Source of the DNA: Rohdeia mirabilis
GTDB taxonomy: Bacteria > Planctomycetota > UBA1135 > GCA-002686595
Length of the DNA stretch: 64,000 bases
Direction of reading: 5' to 3'
NCBI GenBank assembly: GCA_007750655.1
Contig: CP036290.1
Location: 3,162,001 to 3,226,000 of the forward strand
Under the pieces are notes generated by a model. That model was not told the origin of the DNA. It searched no databases and was given only the letters and a program-made list of their open reading frames with translations. Positions 1-12,397 of the stretch are shown here, in pieces; within the stretch, counting starts at the first letter, position 1; every line of letters starts with the position of its first letter. Both the position numbers and the translations under genes were made by a program.

Positions 1-2084
<2,084 letters not shown>

Positions 2085-2088
<4 letters not shown>

Positions 2089-3326
2089 CCACCGAACTCA
2101 AAGTCCCCGCCGTTGGGGAGTCCGTCACCGAGGTCCAGATCGGCACCTGGCTCAAGGCCGAGGGCGAGTCCGTCTCCGCGGACGAAGCCGTGGTCGAGAT
2201 CGAGTCCGACAAGGCCACGGTCGAGATGCCGGCGCCCGCCGCGGGCGTGATCGCGAAGATCCTCAAGAAGGCCGGCGAGATGGCCAACGTCGGCGAAGTC
2301 ATCGCTCTGCTCGAGGAGGGCGCGGAAGGTTCCGCTCCCGCCGCGAAGAGCGAAGAGGCGAAGCCCGAGCCCGTCGCCGCGGGTGCGTCCAGCTCCACGT
2401 CGTCGGCTCCGGCCGCGGGCGGTTCGACCGGTGGACACGTGATGCCCGCCGCAGCGCGCCAAGCCGCGAACGACGGCGTCGACACCGACTCGGTGGCCGG
2501 TAGTGGCCCCGGCGGTCGCGTCCTGAAGGAGGACGTCCAGCGTGCCGCGTCGAAGCCCGCCGCGTCGAAGCCCGCCGCCGCACAGCTCGCCGCCGCGAAG
2601 AACGGCGCCGCTCCGGCCAGCGGCTCGCGCGAGGAGGAGACGGTCCCGATGACCATGCTGCGCCGCCGCATCGCGCAGAACCTGGTCGAGGCCCAGCAGA
2701 ACGCCGCGCTGCTCACGACCTTCAACGAGATCGACATGGGCGCGGTCATGGAGCTGCGCAAGGAGCACAAGGAAGCCTTCGAGAAGGCCTACGACGTGCG
2801 CCTCGGCTTCATGTCGTTCTTCGTCAAGGCCGCCGTCGACGCGCTGCGCCGCGTGCCGTCCATCAACGCCGAAGTGCGCGGGAACGACATCGTCTACCGC
2901 CACTACCACGACATCGGTATCGCCGTCGGCGGTGGGAAGGGCCTCGTGGTCCCCATCATCCGCAACGCCGAGTCCCTGTCGTTCGCCCAGGTCGAGGAGA
3001 CGATCAACGACTTCGGCCAGCGCGCGCAGAAGAACAAGATCGGCATCGAGGAACTGACCGGCGGCACGTTCACCATCAGCAACGGCGGCATCTACGGTTC
3101 GCTGTTGTCGACGCCGATCGTCAACCCGCCCCAGAGCGGCATCCTCGGACTGCACGGCATCCAGGACCGTCCGGTCGCGATCGACGGCCAGGTCGTCATC
3201 CGCCCGATGATGTACGTCGCGCTGACCTACGACCACCGCCTGGTCGACGGGCGCGAGGCCGTGACGTTCCTCAAGCGCATCAAGGAGTGCATCGAGAACC
3301 CGAGCCGCATGCTGCTCGAGATCTGA
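2085..3326 (+). CDS. sucB: Dihydrolipoyllysine-residue succinyltransferase (E2 of the 2-oxoglutarate dehydrogenase complex)
   Basis: Predicted protein of 413 residues forming the E2 core that transfers the succinyl group from lipoamide to CoA. One lipoyl domain spans about residues 1-80, with the lipoylated lysine at K43 in ESDKATVEM. An Ala/Ser/Glu-rich linker follows. The E1/E3-binding domain is near residues 120-150 ([10 protein letters not shown]...[11 protein letters not shown]), then a second Ala/Lys linker, and the catalytic domain ends with the DHRLVDG active-site motif (H384, D388). The frame is open far upstream inside sucA, but homology begins at the ATG that overlaps the sucA stop by four bases, so that start was chosen. 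It forms an operon with sucA and probably lpdA, 94 bases downstream. Confidence 0.96.
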
Positions 3327-3420
3327 GGCGCGAAGGAGCCGCGCGCCCCCCGTCGCGCACGATCGGCTCCGAACGCTCTCGCCATTCGCCTCCTCACGAC
3401 TCCACGACCGACTCTCCCCG

Positions 3421-4815
3421 ATGACCGACCAATCCTTCGACCTCCTCGTGATCGGCGCCGGCCCCGGTGGCTACGTGGCCGCCATCCGCGCCGCGCAGTT
3501 GGGCCTGAACGTGGCCTGCGTCGAGCGTGAGTCGGCTCTGGGCGGAACGTGCCTGCGCGTCGGGTGCATCCCGTCCAAGGCCATGCTCGAGTCGAGCGAG
3601 ATCTACCACCGCACGCAGCACGACCTGGCGCAGCACGGCATTCGCGTCGAGTCCGCGGGGCTCGACCTCGAGACCATGCTGGCGCGCAAGACCGAGACCG
3701 TCTCCACGCTCACCGGCGGCGTCGCGGGCCTGTTCAAGAAGAACAAGATCACGCGCCTCGAGGGGCACGCCACGTTCGAGTCGGCGCGTTCGGTCCGCAT
3801 CGCGAAGTCGGACGGCACGAGTTCGACCGTCACGGCCGACAAGATCCTGATCGCGACCGGTTCGAAGGTGGCACCGCTGCGCGGCGTCGAGTTCGACGGC
3901 GAACACGTCGTCACGAGCACCGAGGCCCTCGAGTTCTCTGAAGTCCCCGAACACCTGGTCGTGATCGGCGCCGGTGCGATCGGCCTCGAGATGGGGTCGG
4001 TCTGGTCGCGCCTGGGCGCCAAGGTCACCGTGCTCGAGTACGCCGACCGCATCCTCGTCGGGATGGACACCGAGATCGCGAAGGAAGCCCACAAGATCCT
4101 CGCCAAGCAGGGGCTCGAGTTCGTGCTCGGCGCGCGCGTCACCGGCGCCCGTCGCGACGGCGACCAGTGCGTGGTCGAGATGGACGGGAAGGATCCGATC
4201 CGCTGCGACAAGGTGCTGTGCGCCGTCGGCCGCATCCCGAACACCGACGACCTGGGCCTCGAGGCCGCCGGCGTCGAGCTGGACGAGCGCGGACGCATCA
4301 CGACCGACGAGCACTTCCGCACCTCGGCCGAGGGCATCTTCGCGATCGGCGACGTGATCGCTGGCCCGATGCTCGCGCACAAGGCCGAGGAGGAAGGCGT
4401 GGCCTGCGTCGAGTTCATCGCCACCGGCTACGGCCACGTGAACTACGACGCGATCCCCGCCATCGTCTACACCGCTCCCGAGGTGGCCGCCGTCGGCCGC
4501 ACCGAGGAGGAGCTGAAGGAGGCCGGCGTGCCCTACAGGAAGGGCGTCTTCCACTTCCTCGGGAACGGCCGCGCGCGGGCGATCGCCCAGGCCCAGGGGC
4601 GCGTCAAGATCCTCGCCCACGCCGAGACCGACCGCATCCTCGGCGCGCACATCGTCGGACCGCACGCCGGCGACCTGATCGCCGAGGTGGCGGTCGCGAT
4701 CGAGTTCGGCGCCAGCTCCGAGGACCTGGCCCGCGCCTGCCACGCCCACCCGACCCTGTCGGAGGCCGTCAAGGAAGCCGCCCTGGCCGTCGACGGTCGG
4801 GCGCTGCACGCCTGA
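3421..4815 (+). CDS. lpdA: Dihydrolipoyl dehydrogenase (E3)
   Basis: A 464-residue flavoprotein disulfide reductase that reoxidises dihydrolipoamide with NAD+. Visible features are the N-terminal FAD-binding GAGPGGY (residues 12-18), the redox-active disulfide C44/C49 in GGTCLRVGCIPSK, a second dinucleotide fold near GAGAIGLEMG, the FAD-contact motif FAIGDV, and the C-terminal dimer-interface His-Glu pair in HPTLSE (H443, E448). Length is normal for the family. The position directly after sucAB suggests it serves the 2-oxoglutarate dehydrogenase complex. The same E3 may also serve pyruvate dehydrogenase or glycine cleavage, which the window cannot show. Confidence 0.96.
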   Translation: MTDQSFDLLVIGAGPGGYVAAIRAAQLGLNVACVERESALGGTCLRVGCIPSKAMLESSEIYHRTQHDLAQHGIRVESAGLDLETMLARKTETVSTLTGGVAGLFKKNKITRLEGHATFESARSVRIAKSDGTSSTVTADKILIATGSKVAPLRGVEFDGEHVVTSTEALEFSEVPEHLVVIGAGAIGLEMGSVWSRLGAKVTVLEYADRILVGMDTEIAKEAHKILAKQGLEFVLGARVTGARRDGDQCVVEMDGKDPIRCDKVLCAVGRIPNTDDLGLEAAGVELDERGRITTDEHFRTSAEGIFAIGDVIAGPMLAHKAEEEGVACVEFIATGYGHVNYDAIPAIVYTAPEVAAVGRTEEELKEAGVPYRKGVFHFLGNGRARAIAQAQGRVKILAHAETDRILGAHIVGPHAGDLIAEVAVAIEFGASSEDLARACHAHPTLSEAVKEAALAVDGRALHA

Positions 4816-4888
4816 TCGTCCAGCGGCGCGCCGAGCGCCGAGCGGCCGCCCACCCGGTCTCCGCCCCGTCCGAGAAGCCCTGCCGCGG

Positions 4889-4917
4889 CTGACTTGGCGA
4901 CCGGCGGTCGCTACCCT
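4889..4917 (+). promoter_or_regulatory. Possible sigma70-type promoter of tig
   Basis: CTGACT (4889-4894) lies 17 bases before TACCCT (4912-4917), about 80 bases upstream of the tig start. The -10-like TACCCT recurs upstream of several other genes here. The match to consensus is only partial and no transcript data are available, so this is a weak call. Confidence 0.3.
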
Positions 4918-4996
4918 GTTCACCCGTTTTCTCGTTCCTCGTCCCGCCGACCCGGCCACGGGCCCCGGCTCCACGCTCAACGCTCCCGATCCACAC

Positions 4997-6295
4997 GTGG
5001 ACGTCCAAGTCGCCAAGACCACTCCCTGCGGGGCCACGGTCACCCTGTCCGTCACCGCCCAAGAGTTCGACACGGCCTTCAAGAAGGACCTGTCGCGGGT
5101 GGGCAAGCAAGCACGCCTCAAGGGCTTCCGCCCCGGCAAGGTGCCGGCCCAGGTCATCCAGCAGATGTACGGCGAGTCGATCGAGCGCGAGACGATCGAG
5201 GGCTTCCTGCGCCAGGGCCTCGACAAGGCGATCGCCGACGAGTCGCTCGAGCTGGCGATGCAGCCGCGCATCGACATGGAAGCGATCGGCTTCGAGCGCG
5301 GGAAGGACCTGTCCGTCACCGTCGAGCTGGACCTGAAGCCCGAGTTCGACATCGCGAACTACAAGGGCCTCGAGGTGGAGCACCAGGAGGTGGTGCTCGA
5401 GGACGGTGAGGTCGAGAAGACCATCGAGGACGTGCGTCGCCAGCAGGCCTCGCCCAGCCCCGCGGGTGACGCCGGACTGCCGGCCGAGAACGGCATGGCG
5501 GTCGGACGGATCGAACTGCACCACGACGGGTCCGAGGTCGCCGCGCGCGACGGGCTGCGTCTGTCGGTCGAGTTCCCGCCCAACGGCGTCGACGAAGCGG
5601 CCTGGAAGAAGGCCGTGGTCGGTGCGAAGGAGGGCGACACGATCGAAGTGCCCCTCACCTTCCCCGACGACTGGGAGCAGGAGGAACTGCGCGGCAAGGA
5701 CGGCACCTGCAAGGTCACGTTCAGCCAGGTGTTCGCGCTCGAACTCCCCGCTCGCGAAGACCTGTACAAGCAGTTCGGCGTCGAGGACGACGAGGCCTTC
5801 GTCGCGAAGGTCACCGAACAGCTGATGGCGGCCAAGGAGCAGAACGAGCGCAACCGCGTCGAGAACGCGCTGTTCGACCAGATCATCGCCGCCAACCCGT
5901 TCGACCTGCCCGCGCGCATGCTCGAGAGCCAGGTGGAGACGCGTCTCGGTCAGATGGCCCAGGAAATGGTCCAGCAAGGCCTCCCCGAGGAGGACGCGCG
6001 CGCCCAGGCGGAGACCAACCGCGCCGCCGCCGCCGAACAGGCCGAGAAGTCGCTGCGCGCGTACTTCCTGGTCGAGAAGATCTCGCTGGCCGAGGACCTG
6101 CAGGTGCAGAAGTCGGAGATGACGGCCGAACTGCGCCGCATCGCGATGCGCAACCGCGCCACCTACGAGCAGGTCGCGCAGTACTACCAGGAGCAGAAGC
6201 TCATGCCCCAGCTCGGCATCGAGATCATGGAGCGCAAGGTGCGCACGTTCCTGCGCGAGAACGCGGCCGGCGCCGAGGCGACGTCGGCGAAGTGA
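4997..6295 (+). CDS. tig: Trigger factor, ribosome-associated chaperone and prolyl isomerase
   Basis: A 432-residue protein that binds the ribosomal exit tunnel and shields nascent chains. The N-terminal ribosome-binding domain contains the signature loop GFRPGKVP (near residues 44-51). A central FKBP-type PPIase domain (about 150-245) follows, then a helical C-terminal arm domain rich in Glu and Gln. The GTG at 4997 was chosen because family homology starts immediately (MDVQVAKTTPCG). A plausible promoter lies 80 bases upstream, and a perfect 17-bp hairpin follows the stop. The order tig-clpP-clpX is the classical arrangement linking folding of new proteins with degradation. No anomalies seen. 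Confidence 0.95.
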   Translation: MDVQVAKTTPCGATVTLSVTAQEFDTAFKKDLSRVGKQARLKGFRPGKVPAQVIQQMYGESIERETIEGFLRQGLDKAIADESLELAMQPRIDMEAIGFERGKDLSVTVELDLKPEFDIANYKGLEVEHQEVVLEDGEVEKTIEDVRRQQASPSPAGDAGLPAENGMAVGRIELHHDGSEVAARDGLRLSVEFPPNGVDEAAWKKAVVGAKEGDTIEVPLTFPDDWEQEELRGKDGTCKVTFSQVFALELPAREDLYKQFGVEDDEAFVAKVTEQLMAAKEQNERNRVENALFDQIIAANPFDLPARMLESQVETRLGQMAQEMVQQGLPEEDARAQAETNRAAAAEQAEKSLRAYFLVEKISLAEDLQVQKSEMTAELRRIAMRNRATYEQVAQYYQEQKLMPQLGIEIMERKVRTFLRENAAGAEATSAK

Positions 6296-6334
6296 CCGCG
6301 GCGAGCTGAACGCTCGGTTCGCTCGGCCAGCACC

Positions 6335-6374
6335 GATCGGCCCCCGCGCCCCGAACCGGGCGCGGGGGCCGATC
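6335..6374 (+). terminator. Perfect 17-bp stem-loop after tig
   Basis: Arms 6335-6351 and 6358-6374 are exact reverse complements, separated by a 6-base loop, beginning 40 bases after the tig stop. No T-run follows, so it is either an atypical or bidirectional terminator or an RNA-stability hairpin. It is the only structured element noticed in the 362-base gap (6296-6657) before clpP. The rest of the gap shows no gene. Confidence 0.6.
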
Positions 6375-6657
6375 CCGTTCCGGTCGACCGCGGCCCGAGA
6401 CCGCGGCCCGCGCCCCGCATCACCCGCGACCGGAACGCGACCGCCTCGACGCGCCGTCCCGCATCCGCACGCGACCCGTGGGGCGAGGGGATGTTCCGCG
6501 GCACCGCTGGACTATCTTCGGCGGGTTCCGACCCCGGTCGAATCCTCTGGCCGCGCCTCCAGATCCCCACCCGAGGGGTCGAAAGGAGCCCTTCCGGAGG
6601 ACGACCACAGGTCGCATCTCCCCTACCGCCGCCCCCAACCTCCGCCCGATCCGCCCC

Positions 6658-7275
6658 ATGGAGCCCCAAGCCTTCACCATCCCGTACGTCATCGAGAAGA
6701 CCGGTCGCGGCGAGCGCACCTACGACCTGTTCTCGCGCCTCATGGAGGAGCGGATCATCTTCATCGGCACCCAGGTCGACGACCAGGTGGCCGCGGTGGT
6801 CACCGCTCAGCTCCTGTTCCTCGAGAAGATGAACAAGGCCCAGGACGTCCACATCTACATCAACTCGCCCGGTGGCTCGGTCACTGCGGGTCTGGCCATG
6901 TACGACACGATGCAGTTCATCGCGCCGGACGTGTGCACCTACTGCGTGGGTCAGGCCGCCTCGATGGGCGCCGTCCTCCTCGCCGGCGGCACGAAGGGCA
7001 AGCGCTACGCCCTCCCGAACAGCCGGGTCATGATCCACCAGCCCTGGGGCGGCTCCCAGGGCACGGCCAGGGACATGGAGATCCAGGTCGCCGAGATCCT
7101 GAAGATGAAGAAGAACCTCGAGCGGATCCTCGCCGAGCATTGCGGGCGCACCCCGGAAGAACTTTCCGTGGCCTGCGACCGCGACAACTTCATGAGCGCC
7201 ACCGAGGCCAAGGACTTCGGTCTGATCGACCACGTCGTCGCCAAGCCGGCCGACGCTTCGGGCACCAAGGGGTAG
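6658..7275 (+). CDS. clpP: ATP-dependent Clp protease proteolytic subunit
   Basis: A 205-residue serine peptidase that assembles into the tetradecameric chamber fed by ClpX. The catalytic triad is visible as S102 in GQAASMGA, H127 in MIHQPWGG and probably D176 in DRDNFMSA. The handle and oxyanion-loop GGSVTAGL segment is present. The frame is open upstream, but the family N-terminus begins at this ATG ([13 protein letters not shown]). The start at 6658 fits the usual length near 200 residues. clpX follows nine bases after the stop, so the two are co-transcribed. Planctomycete-like genomes often carry more than one clpP, and this is the copy paired with clpX. Confidence 0.96.
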   Translation: MEPQAFTIPYVIEKTGRGERTYDLFSRLMEERIIFIGTQVDDQVAAVVTAQLLFLEKMNKAQDVHIYINSPGGSVTAGLAMYDTMQFIAPDVCTYCVGQAASMGAVLLAGGTKGKRYALPNSRVMIHQPWGGSQGTARDMEIQVAEILKMKKNLERILAEHCGRTPEELSVACDRDNFMSATEAKDFGLIDHVVAKPADASGTKG

Positions 7276-7284
7276 ACTCGGAGC

Positions 7285-8696
<1,412 letters not shown>

Positions 8697-8700
<4 letters not shown>

Positions 8701-8807
8701 TCGGTACGGCGTCAGGCACGAATGTGCCACCGGCCCCCGACGGCGCTGCGATCTGCAGCGCCGTCGGGGGCCGGTGGCACATTCGTGCCTGACGCCGTAC
8801 CGATCAG
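8697..8807. repeat. Perfect 53-bp inverted repeat with 5-base spacer
   Basis: Bases 8697-8749 and 8755-8807 are exact reverse complements around the spacer GATCT (8750-8754). The left arm starts one base before the clpX stop codon, and the right arm ends seven bases before a TACCCT box for the next gene. An RNA from either strand would form an extremely stable hairpin, so it may act as a terminator or transcript-end stabiliser. Its length, perfection and internal GGCACGAATGTGCC core are unlike ordinary terminators and suggest a REP-like or miniature mobile palindrome. No second copy was noticed in this window, and no transposase is adjacent. Function is inferred. Confidence 0.9.
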
Positions 8808-8850
8808 ATTTGGTACCCTCGCGCCGCGCCACGACTTGGGGGACGGCGCA

Positions 8851-9816
8851 GTGACTATGGCCAACGCGCCGCTCTGGATCCGCTACCACCGCGACTTCGA
8901 CGGGATCTGCTCTGGGGCGATCCTGACCCACATCTTGCGCGAGCACCGCGGCGAGAGAGTGATGCTGCGCAGCGTCAACTACGACCAGCGCGACGAGTGG
9001 GACTCGTTCAGCAAGAACGAACGGTTCGGGGTCGTCGACTTCCACTTCCACCCGCGGGCGGAGTACTGGTTCGACCACCACCCGACGACGTTCCTGACGC
9101 CCGAGCTGCGCGCGCAGTACGTGCCGAGCGACCGCTGGAACTGGGACGAGAACTCCCCCTCCTGCCCCCCCCTGATCATCCGCCACGCCCGCGAACACTG
9201 GGGCGTCGAGGTCGAGGAGCGCTTCCACGACATGTCGCGCTGGTCGGACATCGTCGACGCCGCGCGCTTCGAGTCGGTCGAGCAGGCCCTGTTCGGCGAA
9301 GAGCCCGCCCTGCGCATCACGCGCTCGCTGACGGCCGCTCCGGCCTTCGACTGGACCGACGTGTTGGCCGAAGCGCTGATCGAGGACTCGCTCGGTGTCG
9401 TTGCCGAACGCTCCGACGTGGAGAAGGCGTACGAGAAGTCGGCGCGCAACCGCGACAAGGCCCTGCGGCAGTTCCCGACCACCGTGATCTCGATCGAGGA
9501 CGGCGTACTCCTGTACGACGCGTCCTCCGACAAGATCCGGCGCGAGCGCTTCGCCGCCTTCTACCACCACCCCGAGATCAGCTACTGCGTCGGCGTGATC
9601 CCCACGCGCGCCGGGTACCACGTGACCGCCGGCGAGAACCCCTGGAACAAGCCCGATCCGGGCGTCCACGTGGGTGAGCTGATGGAGCAGTACGGAGGCG
9701 GCGGACACCGCGCCGTCGGTGGAGCGAATCCCAAGACGCTCGACGCCACGCGCGCCGCGGCACACGAGATCGCGGACGCGCTGCGCCGGGGCATGACCGC
9801 CGGTCAAGGCGCGTGA
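8851..9816 (+). CDS. DHH/DHHA1-family phosphoesterase, NrnA-like
   Basis: A predicted soluble protein of about 321 residues. The first motif YHRDFDG and the later VVDFHFHP...FDHHPTTF are the metal-binding Asp/His motifs of the DHH phosphoesterase fold. The C-terminal GGGGHRAVGGA is the DHHA1 glycine-rich substrate-binding motif. Family members degrade nanoRNA, pAp or cyclic dinucleotides; which of these applies here cannot be told. GTG 8851 was preferred because TGGGGGA lies seven bases upstream. ATG 8857, two codons later, is an equally possible start. A -10-like TACCCT lies at 8814-8819. The stop overlaps the rlmN start (GTGA), so the two are coupled. Confidence 0.82.
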   Translation: MTMANAPLWIRYHRDFDGICSGAILTHILREHRGERVMLRSVNYDQRDEWDSFSKNERFGVVDFHFHPRAEYWFDHHPTTFLTPELRAQYVPSDRWNWDENSPSCPPLIIRHAREHWGVEVEERFHDMSRWSDIVDAARFESVEQALFGEEPALRITRSLTAAPAFDWTDVLAEALIEDSLGVVAERSDVEKAYEKSARNRDKALRQFPTTVISIEDGVLLYDASSDKIRRERFAAFYHHPEISYCVGVIPTRAGYHVTAGENPWNKPDPGVHVGELMEQYGGGGHRAVGGANPKTLDATRAAAHEIADALRRGMTAGQGA

Positions 9817-10895
9817 ACGCGGACGACGAACCGGAGCGCGCACAGGACGACGAGGAGCCGCGTCCCCTGCTCGACCTGAGCCCCGAGGAGACCGCTGCGG
9901 CCGTCGCCGAGCTCGGCGGGCGAGCGTTCCACGCGCGTTCGATCCGGCGCCACGTCTTCGAGCGCGGCGTGCTCGACTACGACGGCATGACCGACCTGCC
10001 CGCGGGCCTGAGAGAGGCGCTCGCCGAGCGGCACCCGGTGCTGACCGGCACCGAGGCCGCGCGCAATCGCTCGAAGGACGGCGCGGTCAAGCTGCTGACG
10101 CGCTTCACCCGGGCCGACGGCGCGCCGCTCGGCAGCGCGGAGACCGTCCACATTCCGTCGACCAAGTCCGGCCGCGCCGCGACGCTGTGCGTGTCGACCC
10201 AGGTCGGCTGCCCCGTCGGCTGTCCGTTCTGCGCCAGCGGCCTCGGTGGCCTCGAACGCAACCTCTCGAAGGCCGAGATCCTCGAGCAGTTCGTGCGCGG
10301 ACTCGCCATCGGCAAGATCGCGCGCACGGTCGTGATGGGCATGGGCGAGCCCCTGTTCAACCTGCCCGCGCTGATCCCGGCGCTCGACGTGGTGCGGGCC
10401 GAGATGGGCCTCGGCGCCCGCTCGATCACCGTCTCCACCGTCGGTTTCCCCGCGCGCCTCGAGAAGCTCGCCCGCACGCGCCCGCGCTTCCAGCTCGCCA
10501 TCAGCCTGCACACGCCGTTCGACGCCCAACGGGCCGAACTCGTACCGCTGATGGCCGAGACGCCGGTCGAGGAGGTGCTCTTGGCCGGCGACCACTGGTT
10601 CCGTGCGACCGGGCGCGAGATCACCTACGAGTACGTTCTGCTCGGCGGGCACAACGACACCGAGGACCACGCGCGGGCGCTCGTCGATCGCCTGCGCGGC
10701 CGCCGCTGCACGGTGAACCTGATCCCGTACAACCCGGTGCCCGGCGACCGCTTCCACCGACCGCGGCGCGGCGGCCCCGAGCAGTTCCGCGAGGCCCTCG
10801 AGGCCGGTGGACTGGTCGCCACCGTGCGCTGGTCGAAAGGGCTCGACGCGGACGCGGCCTGCGGGCAGTTGCGGCGCCGCGTGGCGACCGTCTGA
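9813..10895 (+). CDS. rlmN: Dual-specificity 23S rRNA/tRNA adenine-C2 methyltransferase RlmN (radical SAM)
   Basis: A 360-residue radical-SAM enzyme that methylates C2 of A2503 in 23S rRNA and A37 in some tRNAs. The [4Fe-4S] CxxxCxxC motif is C133, C137, C140 (QVGCPVGCPFC). The two additional catalytic cysteines of the RlmN/Cfr mechanism appear conserved: C126 in TLCVSTQ, and C350 near the C-terminus in AACGQL. GMGEP is the SAM-contact motif. The GTG start overlaps the upstream stop by four bases. The N-terminus has a slightly acidic 20-residue extension. A Cfr-type C8 methylase is less likely given the length and sequence, but only a tree would settle it. Confidence 0.9.
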   Translation: MNADDEPERAQDDEEPRPLLDLSPEETAAAVAELGGRAFHARSIRRHVFERGVLDYDGMTDLPAGLREALAERHPVLTGTEAARNRSKDGAVKLLTRFTRADGAPLGSAETVHIPSTKSGRAATLCVSTQVGCPVGCPFCASGLGGLERNLSKAEILEQFVRGLAIGKIARTVVMGMGEPLFNLPALIPALDVVRAEMGLGARSITVSTVGFPARLEKLARTRPRFQLAISLHTPFDAQRAELVPLMAETPVEEVLLAGDHWFRATGREITYEYVLLGGHNDTEDHARALVDRLRGRRCTVNLIPYNPVPGDRFHRPRRGGPEQFREALEAGGLVATVRWSKGLDADAACGQLRRRVATV

Positions 10896-11375
10896 GGTCG
10901 GACGCCCGGGGGAGCCTGGGTGCCGGTTCGCGGGCTCCCGGCTCCAGGCCACACGAGCGAGGGCAGCACGGCGTCGCATCCAGCACCCGCCTCGCCCCGG
11001 GTCGCGCGCCGCCCGCAGATCCGCGCGCAGATCCTTCCGACGGGTGGGCCGGCGAACCGCACCGCTCCCGAGCCGGGCGGACGAGCGGTCGCCCCGCGTC
11101 GTCGAGCTGGCCGTTGGGTCCGAGGCGAGCCGGCGCCCCCTCCTGCGACCGGGGAACCGGCCTCGCGTGCCCCCGCCCCCTCCCCGAGGGTTCCGATCCT
11201 CGGCGCTCGGGTCGCGGGACCCGTGAAGGCCCTGGGCCGGGGGAGCGCGATGCCCGCCGGACGGCGCCCCGGCCGGCGATTCGAGGATTCGAACGATCCA
11301 ACTTCAGACCGCTCCTGATCGCGGTCGATCTCGGACCGAATGCCAGGACCCCCTGATCGGGGTCCCCCCACCCGC
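10896..11375. other. 480-base intergenic region
   Basis: No gene was recognised. The open frames on both strands are Arg/Pro/Gly-rich and look like composition artefacts. A 7-bp stem (11346-11365) ends ten bases before the first pilin-like gene. I see no convincing promoter or terminator. Confidence 0.5.
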
Positions 11376-11780
11376 ATGAGGCTCCGACACCCCCACTCCT
11401 GCGCCGCGTCGCTCGACCGACGTGGCATGACCCTGCTCGAGGTCGCGATCGCCGCCGTGATCGTCGCTTCGATCATGGTGGTCAGCAACGCGGCGTTCCT
11501 GTCGAGCTTCTCGGCCACCGAACGCGCCCAGGACCTGCGCAGCGTCGGCCTCCTGCTCGACACGGTGATGGAGGACGTCGCGGCCCAACCCTACGGCAAC
11601 CTGCTGTCGCTCAACGGCAACCAGGTGTTCGACGGGACGAACGCTGAGAGTTCGCGCGTGCGCGTCACGATCGAGACGTTCCAGGCGGAAGTCGACCTCG
11701 TCCAGGTGCGAGCCATCGCGACGGAGATCGACACCGGCCGCGAGGTCGGGCGCGTCGTCAGCCTGCGGAGCGCGCGATGA
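11376..11780 (+). CDS. Pilin-like protein with class III signal peptide (GspI/PilV-type)
   Basis: A 134-residue protein whose N-terminus is a short positively charged leader followed by RRG^MTLLEVAIAAVIVAS. This is the prepilin peptidase cleavage site (Gly before Met, Glu at +5) and the start of the hydrophobic spine helix. The body is short and polar, consistent with a minor pseudopilin. ATG 11376 was chosen, since the earlier in-frame ATG at 11340 lies inside a small stem-loop region and adds only Pro/Arg residues. The stop overlaps the next gene (ATGA). The four-gene set probably forms the tip complex of a type II secretion or type IV pilus-like machine whose motor and secretin genes lie elsewhere. 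Confidence 0.78.
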   Translation: MRLRHPHSCAASLDRRGMTLLEVAIAAVIVASIMVVSNAAFLSSFSATERAQDLRSVGLLLDTVMEDVAAQPYGNLLSLNGNQVFDGTNAESSRVRVTIETFQAEVDLVQVRAIATEIDTGREVGRVVSLRSAR

Positions 11781-12397
11781 AGCTGCTCCACAGCGAACGC
11801 GCGTCGTCTCCCCGTCGCCGCGGCATGACGATCATCGAGATCTCGATCGCGTCGCTCCTGTTCACGGTCATCGCGTACGGAATGGTGAGCGCGGCCTCGA
11901 TGGGCATCCGGGCGGAGCAGTCGATGTCGCGCACGGTCGTCGAGACCCGCGCCCTCCACGACGCCTGCGCAGCACTCGAGGAGGAGATCGGCTACGCGAA
12001 CCTCGCCGCCGTCGTGCACGAGGTCGACGAACAGGGCTTCAGCACCTTGACGTTCCAGGTCCCGGTCGTGACGGACCTCGGCGTGGCCTGGGGCGCCTAC
12101 GACAAGCGCCTCGGCAAGACCGAGACCGAGCGCGCGCAGGCCGACTGGCACTTGAAGTACGTGCCCGAGGTCGTACCGAACACCGGTGGGCAGCGCTGCC
12201 TCGTGCGCTACATCGAGACCGAAGCGAACGAGCTGAAACTGCGCGAGGTCCTCATCGACCGCATCAGCACCGCGGCCGGCCAGCCGGGATTCGTCGCGGA
12301 CGACACGGGTTCGCTCTGGGTCCTGACCGTACGCCTGCCCGCCGACGAGAACGACGTGAACCAGGAGGCCGTGATCCATGTGCGCACCCGCAACTGA
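11777..12397 (+). CDS. Pilin-like protein with class III signal peptide (GspJ/PilW-type)
   Basis: A 206-residue protein with leader and spine PRRRG^MTIIEISIASLLFTVIAYG, the classic prepilin peptidase site with Glu at +5. The soluble body (about 150 residues) resembles the variable region of GspJ/PilW minor pilins in size and position, but I cannot confirm the subfamily by eye. The start overlaps the stop of the preceding pilin-like gene, and the 3' end overlaps the following gene by 20 bases, so all are translated from one message. Probably a tip pseudopilin anchored in the inner membrane until assembly. Confidence 0.78.
   Translation: MKLLHSERASSPRRRGMTIIEISIASLLFTVIAYGMVSAASMGIRAEQSMSRTVVETRALHDACAALEEEIGYANLAAVVHEVDEQGFSTLTFQVPVVTDLGVAWGAYDKRLGKTETERAQADWHLKYVPEVVPNTGGQRCLVRYIETEANELKLREVLIDRISTAAGQPGFVADDTGSLWVLTVRLPADENDVNQEAVIHVRTRN

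Noticed and set aside
8722..8850. Earlier in-frame start of the DHH gene inside the inverted repeat
   Set aside because: The added residues come from palindrome sequence, also read in mirror form on the other strand, and the DHH family begins near MANAPLWIRYHRD. A GGGGGA motif supports the later start.
11346..11365. Seven-bp stem-loop before the first pilin-like gene as a terminator
   Set aside because: Stem is short, has a six-base loop and no T-run, and lies within ten bases of the start codon; chance occurrence is likely in such G+C-rich DNA.
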